Assembly (NCBI RefSeq): GCF_017549005.1
Contig: NZ_JAFYYT010000021.1
Coordinates: forward strand, 1 to 44,837
Direction: 5' to 3'
DNA length: 44,837 bases
Source: Ruminococcus sp.
GTDB lineage: Bacteria; Bacillota; Clostridia; Oscillospirales; Ruminococcaceae
Shown in pieces: positions 35,949 through 44,261 of the stretch. The notes under the pieces were generated by a model that was not told the origin of the DNA, did no database searches, and saw only the letters and a list, made by a program, of their open reading frames with translations. A program made the translations under genes and the position numbers. Numbering within the stretch: the stretch's first letter is position 1; the number at the start of each line of letters is the position of its first letter.

Positions 35949-38900
35949 TTACTGTCCTTCGTGGAAGAAGTAGGGAAGTCCATCATATACATAATGTCTT
36001 ACATTGCCCCACCAGTGATCCTTACCGTTAACTACCATGAAGTAAAGGTTGCCCTTTGAGAAGTCAGATGTGTAAACGAACTGGCTCATCTTCTTCATTT
36101 CGTCGATCTGAGGACTTACGTTAGGATAAGCTATATCAGTTGAACCTGTAGCGCAGAATATGAAGTACTCATTCTTCTGGAGACCTGACTTGTCAACTGC
36201 ATTAGCAATACCCTTAGCCTTGTCGTATGCTGAGTTACCGTTCCAGCTGTCGCCGCTGAGAGGCATGAAGTAGCCTACGATGTCGAGGCAGTTCTCGAAT
36301 ACAGCCCATGTTGAAACGCCGCCCATTGAGAAGCCGCCGTATGCTCTGTGCATTCTTGAAGCCTTGAGTGAGCTCTCAGATGTATCCTTGTTAGCATAAG
36401 TTGAGTACTTGCCCTCAACGAAAGGAACTAAGCTCTGACGGAACTCGCTGTAGAAGCGTCCTGCTTCTGTCTTGTTGAATGTCGGGAATACAACGATAAG
36501 TGGCTCAAGCTCGCCGTTCTTGATCATATTGTCCAGCATATTCTGGATCATAGTATCGTTCTGGGAGATCAGAGTGTTCTCATTCTCTCCGCCGCCGTGC
36601 ATGAGATAGAATATGTTGTACTTCTTGCTCGGGTCATAGTTATAAGGAGTATAAACATTGCAGCTGTTATAGCCGTTTATGCCGTTATAGCTCTCCTTTG
36701 TGACCTTACCCTGCTGCTGGCAGCCGTTGAAGTAATAATCAGGAGCTGCCTTATACTGTAAGTTAGCATTGTAGTTGAAGTTTGACTTAGGCTGAGTTGT
36801 TGTTGTAGTTGTAGTTGCCTTTGTTGTAGTTGTTGTCTGTCTTGTAGTAGTTGTTGTTGTCGGCTGTGTAGCAACAGTCTGCTGCTCATTTCCGCCATTG
36901 CTGCCCTGTGAAGATACAGTGAGTATCTTGTCAGCATAGCTGTCAGGAAGTGACTTTATGAGACCGAGGAGATACTTCTGGATAGTATAAGCGTCGATAG
37001 TTGTGATACCAGCGCCTGCCTCGTAAACGTCTGCGTTGAACTTGCCCTGATCTGTAAGTGAATACTTGTTCGGGTTAGCAAGTGACTGCATGATGATTAC
37101 TGCGTCAGCCATATCTATGCCGCCGTCGCAGTTACCGTCGCCCCACTTTGAAACCTTTTCGTTGAGGAGCTCCTTGAGATCCTTTGCCGGAACTGTGGTT
37201 GTAGTAGTTGTAACAACGGGAGCTGTAGTAGTTGTAGTTGTTGTAACTACCTCCTCCTCATAGCTCGGAGGATCGATCTTCTTTGTGAGTGCGATGATGT
37301 CGTTGTAGAACGACTTAGGCTGATAGTTGCTGAACGGAAGCGGTGAACCGCCGTTTTCACGGTATCTCCAGCTTCTCTCATCTGTTGTACCCCAGAGAGT
37401 TACAGTTGAGATGTTCTTAGCGTGCTTCATAGCAACCTCAAAGATCTGAGGATAAAGCTGTCCGTTAGAACCTGTGCTGTTTGTGATATCGAGCTCAGTG
37501 ATCTGAACGTCAAGTCCGAGTGACTCGAACTGCTTGATAGCTGTCTCGAACTCGCTTGCTGAAGGATACTTGGAATCAAGGTGAGCCTGCATACCGATAC
37601 CATCGATATAGTCGCCCTCCTTCATGACTGTCTTGGCCATGTTTACAAGGTCCTTGGTCTTTGCGCTCATGTACTCGTTATAGTCGTTGAGGTAAAGCTT
37701 ACAATCCTTAGGAGCATACTGTCTTGCATACTTGAATGCGTTTACAACGAATTCTGAGCTGCCGTTGTATACTCTTGACCAGTTGGAATTGTTTGCAGGT
37801 CTCATTCCGCCGCCGTCGTTAACGAAGAGCTCGTTACAAACGTCGTAGGAGTGGAGATTAAGGTTCGGGAACTGAGACTTGATAGCACTGAAAGTATTCT
37901 TGATCATGCTCTCAAGACGCTTGTTCATTCTGTCCTTTGATACAGTGCCGCCGTTGTCCTGGAACAGAGACTGAGGAGTCTGGCTGTACCATACGAACGT
38001 ATGACCACGAACGCCGATGCCGTTCTGCTCAGCGAACTTGAGTATGCTGCTTGCAGAATTAAGGCTGATGTTTACATTATCGCCGTTTACGCCTGCAACG
38101 ATGGAATCAGGCTTCATTTCGTTCTCGCAGGTGATGGAGTTGTAGTTCTTCTTGATGAACTGCTGAGCCTGTGAGTTGCCTATCTCGTTGCCGCTTACGG
38201 AAGTACCGAGACGGAAGTACGGTCCCATGTAATCCTTGAAGCCGTCGCCGCCCTTTTCGTACTTGTAGTTGAGGTTCTGATGTGCGCGAACGCCTGTATA
38301 GCTTGCGCCGCCGCCTGAGCCGCCTTCACCGCCGCCTGAGCCGCTGCCGCCGCCTGCGGATGTGTCGCCAACTGTGCCCTGGCCTGTTACTACAGATGAT
38401 TCCTTGCCTGCCTTGGAAACCTGAACTGCGTCTACGAAGAAGTCGCAGAGGTCGCCTGAGCTCTCGGGAGTCTCAATGTAGAGTATAAGGTCGCCTGAGT
38501 TGGAAGGTATCTCGAACTTTGTATTCTCGAGCTTTGTCCACTCACCGCTCTTAGCCGAGCAGTCAGCGATCTGTGTATAGGAAGCGCCGTTGCCGTCGCC
38601 CTGCTGGAGGGACATCTGGAGAGTTACAGTGCTGCCTGAGTTCTGGAGAACTGCTGCGCTGAAGCTGTATGTCTCGCCGGGTACGAATGCACTTGAATCA
38701 AGCGGGATAGCACAGCCGTTCCACTCGTTCTCTCTTCCTGAAACGTAGAGTGACTTTGAACCGTCGTAGAAGTTCTTGCTGTTTGTATCAACAGAAGCGC
38801 TTCCTCTTCCTACCCAGTCGCCTTCGCCGCTTTCAAAATCATTTGTGAAGTAGTCGCCGTTCTTATCGGGCTCTACTGTCTTAGCGGGTGTAACGGTCTC

Positions 38901-39668
38901 TCCGCCGCCGCCACCGCCGCCGCCGTTATAACCGTTCTCGTATACGGCGAGGCTCTTAACGTTAGCAGAACCGTTTGATCTGTAGCCCTCGATGTTAAGG
39001 GATACTTCATAAAGAGTACCCGACATATCGAGACCTGCCTTTGACCATGCGTCAAAGTGCTTGCCTACGTGGATAGTACCCTTCATGTAGTTTGTTGTAT
39101 TGTTTCTTGAGCCGCTTGTCTGGCGGATGCTCCAGTACTGCGGGAAAGTAGCTGTACCGTCAAGAGAAGGCTGATTGTAACGCATTGTCTTTGCAATGTC
39201 GTATGTGTTTCCGTCAAGAGTTACAGTACCCTTTCTCTCAGCGCCGTCTCCGGGTGGACGCCAGTCGCCCCAGCCCTCTACGATGTAGTATTCCATGAGA
39301 GGATTTCTTGTCCAGCCGTATACACACATATAGGAGTTTCCTCTTGGTGTGTACTCAACATCATAAGTCAGAGTGATATCAGAGCCTATCTGATTGTACC
39401 TCTGCTTTTTGCTGTCGTAGTTCTTGCCCATACGAGCCAGGAAGTTTTCAATTCCGCTCCAGGAACAGGAGAAAGAGCCTGCACCGGGGTTCATTGAAGC
39501 CTGACCTGTATAGTTCTGGTTCCACATCTCATAGTCAAATCCGCCGATATTGCCTCTTACCTGCTGGTCAGCTCCATGAACAACCGCAGGAACAGAAGGA
39601 ATACTTGCAGCGATCATCACAGCAGTAGTACCTGCGCCGACGATCTTCTTCAAGATGCCTTTTCTCAT
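35949..39668 (-). CDS. Multimodular secreted xylanase: GH11-CBM22-GH10-dockerin-CE1
   Basis: A 1239-residue cellulosomal enzyme cutting and de-esterifying xylan. Domains: signal peptide (1 to about 33); GH11 (about 35-250) with nucleophile Glu125 in LMEYYIVEG and acid/base Glu near 226 in LNIEGYRSN; poly-Gly linker; CBM22 (about 270-421); Gly/Ser linker; GH10 (about 456-798) with acid/base Glu near 612 in DVCNELF and nucleophile near 724 in QITELDIT; Thr linker; dockerin (about 843-909; GDGNCDGGIDMADAVIIMQ); second Thr linker; CE1 esterase (about 964-1239) with Ser near 1112 in GGFSMGGVS and His in KDHWWGN. An internal dockerin between catalytic modules is typical of R. flavefaciens. ATG at 39668 is chosen because GAGGA abuts the earlier ATG at 39677. 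Confidence 0.93.
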   Translation of the reverse strand: MRKGILKKIVGAGTTAVMIAASIPSVPAVVHGADQQVRGNIGGFDYEMWNQNYTGQASMNPGAGSFSCSWSGIENFLARMGKNYDSKKQRYNQIGSDITLTYDVEYTPRGNSYMCVYGWTRNPLMEYYIVEGWGDWRPPGDGAERKGTVTLDGNTYDIAKTMRYNQPSLDGTATFPQYWSIRQTSGSRNNTTNYMKGTIHVGKHFDAWSKAGLDMSGTLYEVSLNIEGYRSNGSANVKSLAVYENGYNGGGGGGGGETVTPAKTVEPDKNGDYFTNDFESGEGDWVGRGSASVDTNSKNFYDGSKSLYVSGRENEWNGCAIPLDSSAFVPGETYSFSAAVLQNSGSTVTLQMSLQQGDGNGASYTQIADCSAKSGEWTKLENTKFEIPSNSGDLILYIETPESSGDLCDFFVDAVQVSKAGKESSVVTGQGTVGDTSAGGGSGSGGGEGGSGGGASYTGVRAHQNLNYKYEKGGDGFKDYMGPYFRLGTSVSGNEIGNSQAQQFIKKNYNSITCENEMKPDSIVAGVNGDNVNISLNSASSILKFAEQNGIGVRGHTFVWYSQTPQSLFQDNGGTVSKDRMNKRLESMIKNTFSAIKSQFPNLNLHSYDVCNELFVNDGGGMRPANNSNWSRVYNGSSEFVVNAFKYARQYAPKDCKLYLNDYNEYMSAKTKDLVNMAKTVMKEGDYIDGIGMQAHLDSKYPSASEFETAIKQFESLGLDVQITELDITNSTGSNGQLYPQIFEVAMKHAKNISTVTLWGTTDERSWRYRENGGSPLPFSNYQPKSFYNDIIALTKKIDPPSYEEEVVTTTTTTTAPVVTTTTTTVPAKDLKELLNEKVSKWGDGNCDGGIDMADAVIIMQSLANPNKYSLTDQGKFNADVYEAGAGITTIDAYTIQKYLLGLIKSLPDSYADKILTVSSQGSNGGNEQQTVATQPTTTTTTRQTTTTTKATTTTTTTQPKSNFNYNANLQYKAAPDYYFNGCQQQGKVTKESYNGINGYNSCNVYTPYNYDPSKKYNIFYLMHGGGENENTLISQNDTMIQNMLDNMIKNGELEPLIVVFPTFNKTEAGRFYSEFRQSLVPFVEGKYSTYANKDTSESSLKASRMHRAYGGFSMGGVSTWAVFENCLDIVGYFMPLSGDSWNGNSAYDKAKGIANAVDKSGLQKNEYFIFCATGSTDIAYPNVSPQIDEMKKMSQFVYTSDFSKGNLYFMVVNGKDHWWGNVRHYVYDGLPYFFHEGQ

Positions 39669-39786
39669 TTTGATCATTCCTCACTTTCTGAAAAATATTA
39701 GTGATTTTTTCCCTTTTCTCGACCAAGAAAAAGCACAAAAGTGCAATAAACTTTTGAGTCCCATCTTTTTCTCAGTTCCTACTCTT

Positions 39787-39815
39787 ATTTTATTACGTCT
39801 TTGTGAACATGGCAA
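39787..39815 (-). promoter_or_regulatory. Candidate xylanase promoter
   Basis: Minus strand TTGCCA (39810-39815), 17-base spacer, TAAAAT (39787-39792). The leader of about 110 bases contains a small GCAC-ttt-tGTGC hairpin. Confidence 0.45.
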
Positions 39816-40083
39816 GTCAATTCTTGCTATCAGCAACCATTTTTAGCCGCTTTTTGCTGTTTTTTACATTTTTGGTTCAACTTTATCTCCGATTTTTATA
39901 TACTCTCTGTCATTTTGAGCTTTTTTATAACATTTCACGCAGAGGAATAATTCCGCCGTTTAGCACGATAGTACTATAAATTAATTACTTTATGCTGTTT
40001 TGAATAAAACAAAGGTGCTGTCTGAAAATATCATTTAATACATATCGGATGAATATTTACAGCAAAGGCTGCTTTCACAAAAC
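39816..40083. other. AT-rich intergenic stretch, no recognised content
   Basis: Between the xylanase promoter and the lipoprotein terminator I see no ORF with a ribosome site, no RNA gene and no repeat. Confidence 0.5.
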
Positions 40084-40110
40084 AAAAAGGAGCTTTTTCA
40101 AGCTCCTTTG
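40084..40110 (-). terminator. Terminator of the lipoprotein gene
   Basis: AAAGGAGCTT (40086-40095), loop TTTC, AAGCTCCTTT (40100-40109), with a T-run on the minus strand, 10 bases past the stop. Confidence 0.75.
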
Positions 40111-40120
40111 ACAATGTTAA

Positions 40121-40816
40121 TCATTCAAATGTTTCGTTCGTGATGAGCCAGTTGTCTCCGTCCCTGACAAAATTCAACTTTCCGTCGCCGCTAAGTTGAT
40201 TTTTGCAAACGGTTTCGGCAGTGAAAGAATTCTCGGTAACATTGCTTAATTTAACGCCGCCTTCTGTAATGTAAATATTAAACCCATGAGCTGTATAATA
40301 ATAATAAAGCTTTCCGTCTCTTTCAGCAAATAAATTATTAACGCTCTTGAGAAGACCTTCTTTTAATTTGCCTGTGCAGGTATCGTTTATAATAGCCTCG
40401 ATATCTGCAATAGAATTTATACCGGGTTCGTTGACCCTGATGAGGTCTGCACCGTATTTGTCAGCGATAATGTCATTCTCATCGCTGCCGATCTTACCTG
40501 ATACATAGCCGTTGATCTTTGTAAGCGCATTCATTTTCCTGATCGCTATCTGCTCCAGCTCTGCATTCTCCGAAGTTCCGTCCGTTGCGTCTTCAGCCTC
40601 AGAAGCTTCGGCAGTATCAGCCTCTGTTGCAGCCTCGGTTGTTTCCGCGGCAGTTGTTGTCTCCGCTTCTGTTGTCACCTCAGCAGTGGTCTCAACCGTT
40701 GTTGTTACGGCAGTTGTTGTTTTGTTGTCCTGTGCAGCGCTGTCTTCCGTTGAGCCGCAGCCTGTCAGGCATATGCTCAGCACAACGGCTGTGACTGCAA
40801 TGATCTTTCTGTTCAT
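40121..40816 (-). CDS. Secreted lipoprotein of unknown function
   Basis: A 231-residue lipoprotein. The signal peptide IIAVTAVVLSICLTGC ends in a lipobox LTGC, so the mature protein is anchored by its Cys to the outer face of the membrane. A linker of about 70 residues rich in Thr, Ala, Glu and Val follows (TTTAVTTTVETTAEVTTEAE), then a C-terminal domain of about 140 residues with two beta-rich stretches (GKLYYYYTAHGFNIYITEGG, GKLNFVRDGDNWLITNETFE). I do not recognise that domain. The second ATG is preferred because AAGAAGA lies too close to the first at 40822; the evidence is slight. Only a -10 (TATAAT at 40864-40869) is seen upstream. Confidence 0.75.
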   Translation of the reverse strand: MNRKIIAVTAVVLSICLTGCGSTEDSAAQDNKTTTAVTTTVETTAEVTTEAETTTAAETTEAATEADTAEASEAEDATDGTSENAELEQIAIRKMNALTKINGYVSGKIGSDENDIIADKYGADLIRVNEPGINSIADIEAIINDTCTGKLKEGLLKSVNNLFAERDGKLYYYYTAHGFNIYITEGGVKLSNVTENSFTAETVCKNQLSGDGKLNFVRDGDNWLITNETFE

Positions 40817-40949
40817 TTTCATTCTTCTTTCATTATAATATTGTCAGCTTTCTCGACAAAGGTATTATACCACACCGTTCTGGAAAAAGCTACATAATAT
40901 CAGAATTGTAACAATTATTTATAAAAATGTAAAATTCCATCTCCGTCTG

Positions 40950-40978
40950 TTGACTTATAAAAGCAAATAATATATAAT
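40950..40978 (+). promoter_or_regulatory. Promoter of the methyltransferase gene
   Basis: TTGACT (40950-40955), 17-base spacer, TATAAT (40973-40978), about 50 bases before the ATG. Confidence 0.75.
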
Positions 40979-41029
40979 AAGAATACTTTTCCGTAAAACC
41001 AAACCATTTTGCCAAAGAAAGGAGCCGCT

Positions 41030-41785
41030 ATGGAACTCAGACTATCATTTGACACTATCCCCGAGCAGTTTGACAAATGGAGGCCTCACTACAGCCCACA
41101 GCTATTCTCTCAACTTATTGAAAAAGCAGCAATAAACATCAGCTCAAAGGTACTTGAGATAGGTCCCGGTACAGGACAGGCTACCGACCCGATACTTGAA
41201 ACGGGCTGCGGCTACACGGCGATAGAGCTCGGCAGCAATCTCTCGGAGTTTCTGCGTAACAAGTACAAAAACGCAGAAAACTACAGCCTCATCAACGACG
41301 ATTTCATCACTCACGACTTCGGCGGCGAGAAATACGATATGATATATTCCGCTGCTGCTATACAGTGGCTCCCCGAAGATACCGCATTCAGCAAGACATT
41401 CAGGCTTCTGAAAAACGGCGGAATGCTGGCGATGATGTTCCTGCACATGGATCTGAGATCTCCCCAGCCGCAGATGTACGCGGATATGCAGAAGGTCTAC
41501 GACAAATACTTCAAAACCGGAAACAGCGGCAGCAAAGCTCCATTTGTGTACGACAATGCACTCAATTACGGCTATACCGACCTTGAGACCAGCATTTTCC
41601 GCGGCACAAGGGAGTTCACAGCCGCAGAATACGTGCAGTACATCGGTACCCACAGCGACCACATAGCCCTTGAAGAGCCCTACAGGACTCCATTCTTCAA
41701 GGGTATAAAAGAAGCCATAACCGAACACGGAAACAAGCTCGTCATCAACGACGAATACATACTGAAAACAGTAAAGAAACCATAA
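41030..41785 (+). CDS. Class I SAM-dependent methyltransferase
   Basis: A 251-residue soluble enzyme. Motif I is VLEIGPGTGQATDPIL near residue 43, followed by YTAIELGSNLSEFL (acidic residue after beta-2), NDDFITHDFGGEKYDMIYSA and AIQWLPEDTAF, the usual order of a small-molecule methyltransferase of the trans-aconitate/ubiquinone type. The acceptor cannot be told. The ATG at 41030 has AAAGGAG five bases upstream, so the frame beginning at 41009 is not used. Single gene with own promoter and terminator. Confidence 0.88.
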   Translation: MELRLSFDTIPEQFDKWRPHYSPQLFSQLIEKAAINISSKVLEIGPGTGQATDPILETGCGYTAIELGSNLSEFLRNKYKNAENYSLINDDFITHDFGGEKYDMIYSAAAIQWLPEDTAFSKTFRLLKNGGMLAMMFLHMDLRSPQPQMYADMQKVYDKYFKTGNSGSKAPFVYDNALNYGYTDLETSIFRGTREFTAAEYVQYIGTHSDHIALEEPYRTPFFKGIKEAITEHGNKLVINDEYILKTVKKP

Positions 41786-41810
41786 AAAAGCAGGGATAAA
41801 CCCTGCTTTT
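41786..41810. terminator. Shared terminator, methyltransferase and nitroreductase
   Basis: AAAAGCAGGG (41786-41795), loop ATAAA, CCCTGCTTTT (41801-41810), between convergent genes. Confidence 0.8.
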
Positions 41811-41814
41811 CATC

Positions 41815-42333
41815 TTATTCGCACCAGTATACGTAATTCTCTTTTCTCGGAGCTGCGGCAGGCTCTTCGCAGTCTGCATAACCGAGAATACAATGCCCGA
41901 TACCCTCGTAATTGCCCTCGATACCCAGCTTTTTCAGGAGTTCCCTGCCCTCTTCGGACTCAAACTCTTCCTTCGCGCGGTGTATCCAGCAGCTCGCAAG
42001 ACCGTATGCATGAGCAGCGTTCATGAGATTTCCCATAACGAGAGTTCCGTCATAGAGATAAGTGAACATATCCTTATCTGCAAGCACGATGAGCACGACG
42101 GGAGCGTTATAGAACGGGTCGTTGTTCATACCCATTACCTGAGCGTTCATTACCGAAAGCCTGTCCCGTATTTCCTTGTTCGTCACAGCAACGATTATCG
42201 GAGACTGACGGTTCATGCCCGTTGCAGCGTATGTGCCTGCCTCGATTATCTTCCCGATGATATCCTTGGGCGGCATATCAGATTTGAATTTTCTGATGCT
42301 TCTTCGTGTTAAAAGGTTTTCGATTGCGTCCAT
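41815..42333 (-). CDS. Nitroreductase family protein
   Basis: A 172-residue flavin (FMN) oxidoreductase. The start IENLLTRRSIRKFKSD is the classic FMN-phosphate-binding opening of the family. GTYAATGMNRQSPIIVAVTN and the late GIGHCILGYADCEEP (usual AxxxLGYP-type segment) also fit. MGNLMNAAHAYGLASCWI is the conserved central helix. The size corresponds to the short subgroup and the protein should be a dimer. A GGGAGG site precedes the ATG. The physiological substrate is not evident. It has its own promoter and a palindrome in the leader. Confidence 0.9.
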   Translation of the reverse strand: MDAIENLLTRRSIRKFKSDMPPKDIIGKIIEAGTYAATGMNRQSPIIVAVTNKEIRDRLSVMNAQVMGMNNDPFYNAPVVLIVLADKDMFTYLYDGTLVMGNLMNAAHAYGLASCWIHRAKEEFESEEGRELLKKLGIEGNYEGIGHCILGYADCEEPAAAPRKENYVYWCE

Positions 42334-42401
42334 AATATTTCCTCCCTTGATCAGTTTTGTTATGTAAATAATATTATGTTCCTATAAAAAAGCAGTTGTA
42401 A

Positions 42402-42416
42402 ATTTGCGCCGCAAAT
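42402..42416. promoter_or_regulatory. 15-bp palindrome in the nitroreductase leader
   Basis: ATTTGCG-c-CGCAAAT, just downstream of the expected transcription start of the nitroreductase gene; a possible repressor site. Confidence 0.35.
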
Positions 42417-42430
42417 AATACGTCAAAAAT

Positions 42431-42459
42431 ATTATACTATATTTTTCAGGCTTAGTCAA
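42431..42459 (-). promoter_or_regulatory. Promoter of the nitroreductase gene
   Basis: Minus strand TTGACT (42454-42459), 17-base spacer, TATAAT (42431-42436). Confidence 0.75.
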
Positions 42460-42520
42460 CTATTTTGTTGGATTTTTCGGCAAGTCTGACAACTGGTCAT
42501 ACCATTTTTCAGTGTAAAAA

Positions 42521-42549
42521 TTGACTTTTTGCCCTTTGCGATGTATAAT
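42521..42549 (+). promoter_or_regulatory. Promoter of the helical-repeat gene
   Basis: TTGACT (42521-42526), 17-base spacer, TATAAT (42544-42549), about 30 bases before the ATG; divergent from the nitroreductase promoter. Confidence 0.75.
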
Positions 42550-42582
42550 TATTAAAATCAACAATGACCGAGGTGAATAAAA

Positions 42583-44211
42583 ATGTTCAGCTTTTTCAAG
42601 CGCAAAAAGACTGAAGCCGCTCAGGGAGCGCAGCTTGTCGTCCCGAATAAAACAGCATATGAGCCAAAGCTCCCCACTGTCAGCGACGAGCGCATAACAG
42701 CTTCCATAAACGAACTTATGGACGGAAAGTACACCTATGTACAGCTTTTGCTGGAAAACTTCTTCTTTGTAAACGAAAAGCAGCAGAAGGACATTGCTCA
42801 GGCTCTTCTTCAAACTCTCGGCAGCCTTTCCGCAAAGAAATGGTACACTTTTTCCGACATCTGCCGCGGCTCGGACTATTGCTCCCACTCGCAGTATCTT
42901 ATGTTCAGAGGCACACAGCAGGCAGACCTGACCCGTGAAAAGTACCCTCATCTTTCCGACGAGGAATACATCGCCCTGCTCTGTATCGGAACCTTCAACC
43001 GAAACGGCTATTTCCGCGAGGACTGCCTGCGAAAGCTTGCCAAATACGACGGATTACTCAGGTATTTCTACATCCGCGTCAACGACTGGGTTCAGGAAAT
43101 AAGGAACTGCTCCGCGGAGCTGCTGAAGCAGATACTTCCGAAATGTCCGCTGTACGATATCATCAGGGATACGATCATATATGAAAAGCTCGCCATGACT
43201 CACAGGCGCTCGGAAAAGCATATAGGTGAACTCTATGAAACAATCTGCGCAAGGATAAAAAACGAGCTCGGTACCTCACATCTTGCAAGGCTTTACCGCG
43301 AAGAACCTATGATAAGGAACGCTTTCTACAGATTCGGCTGTCAGAACGGACTTTTCAGCAAGGAAATACTGGAAAATATCATCGAATACGAGCCCTTCGG
43401 CAGCAGCAAGGAGCTCATTCTAATGCACAAGATCGGCAATTTCGGCTGCTCCGACAGCGAATATGAAAAATATATCAGCCATAAATGCCCCAACATCAGA
43501 TATACCGCCCTTCTGAAAAAATACGAGGAACTGAACAGTGCATGGGACGGACTTGACCGCCTTCTCACGGATAAGTCCTCAAAGGTACGGGCTCTTGCAG
43601 TCTTTATTCTGAAAAAATACTGGGGATTCAAACCACGGGAATACTTTCTCGAACTTCTCGGCACCGAAAATACTGCCATAGCCGTTGCAGAGCTCGGCAC
43701 ATACGGTACAAAAGCAGACGCAGAAGCCCTTAAAAGCTTCATATGCCCGGATAATACCGCCACAGCCCGGAAAGCTCTCCGCTCCTACGGCAAACTCATG
43801 GGCGCGGATGGAGCTCCTGTCTACTGGGAGCAGCTATGCTCCTACAACAGCCTAATGGCCACCGAAGCCTACCGAACCATCACCGCGAACCGCATAAATT
43901 ACAGCTGCAGTGATATATGGAACGAATATAAGCATCACACTGCTCCCACTATTAAAAAGCACTTCATTCATCTGTTATGCAGACAGACCGACTGGGACAG
44001 AATGAAGTATCTTGTGGAACTCTATGCCGACGACTCCCTTGACGAAACACTGAAAAGCTGCGTTATCGGCTCTCTGAGCAGACGGAATATGTACAAAAAG
44101 CTCACGGGCGATACAGCAGACGAACTTGTTTCCGCCATAAACGAGCACAGGGACAAGCTCGGCAAGCTTGCGGACGGACTGCTTTTTGACATCTCGAAAG
44201 CTAAAAGCTGA
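42583..44211 (+). CDS. Large protein with HEAT-like helical repeats, function unknown
   Basis: A 542-residue soluble protein of paired helices. Repeat-like segments include WVQEIRNCSAELLKQILPKC, KSSKVRALAVFILKKYWGFK, TAIAVAELGTYGTKADAEAL and TARKALRSYGKLMG, each with the Ala/Leu spacing of HEAT repeats. The N-terminal MFSFFKRKK is basic but not a signal peptide. I do not recognise a family. It probably acts as a scaffold or binding protein. The start has GAGGTG upstream. Single gene between a strong promoter and a strong terminator. Confidence 0.75.
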   Translation: MFSFFKRKKTEAAQGAQLVVPNKTAYEPKLPTVSDERITASINELMDGKYTYVQLLLENFFFVNEKQQKDIAQALLQTLGSLSAKKWYTFSDICRGSDYCSHSQYLMFRGTQQADLTREKYPHLSDEEYIALLCIGTFNRNGYFREDCLRKLAKYDGLLRYFYIRVNDWVQEIRNCSAELLKQILPKCPLYDIIRDTIIYEKLAMTHRRSEKHIGELYETICARIKNELGTSHLARLYREEPMIRNAFYRFGCQNGLFSKEILENIIEYEPFGSSKELILMHKIGNFGCSDSEYEKYISHKCPNIRYTALLKKYEELNSAWDGLDRLLTDKSSKVRALAVFILKKYWGFKPREYFLELLGTENTAIAVAELGTYGTKADAEALKSFICPDNTATARKALRSYGKLMGADGAPVYWEQLCSYNSLMATEAYRTITANRINYSCSDIWNEYKHHTAPTIKKHFIHLLCRQTDWDRMKYLVELYADDSLDETLKSCVIGSLSRRNMYKKLTGDTADELVSAINEHRDKLGKLADGLLFDISKAKS

Positions 44212-44212
44212 T

Positions 44213-44246
44213 AAAAAAGACGGCAGATCACTCTGCCGTCTTTTTT
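44213..44246. terminator. Strong bidirectional terminator
   Basis: AAAAAAGACGGCAGA-tcac-TCTGCCGTCTTTTTT: perfect 15-bp stem with T-runs both ways, between convergent genes. Confidence 0.88.
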
Positions 44247-44261
44247 ATCAATATTCAACTA

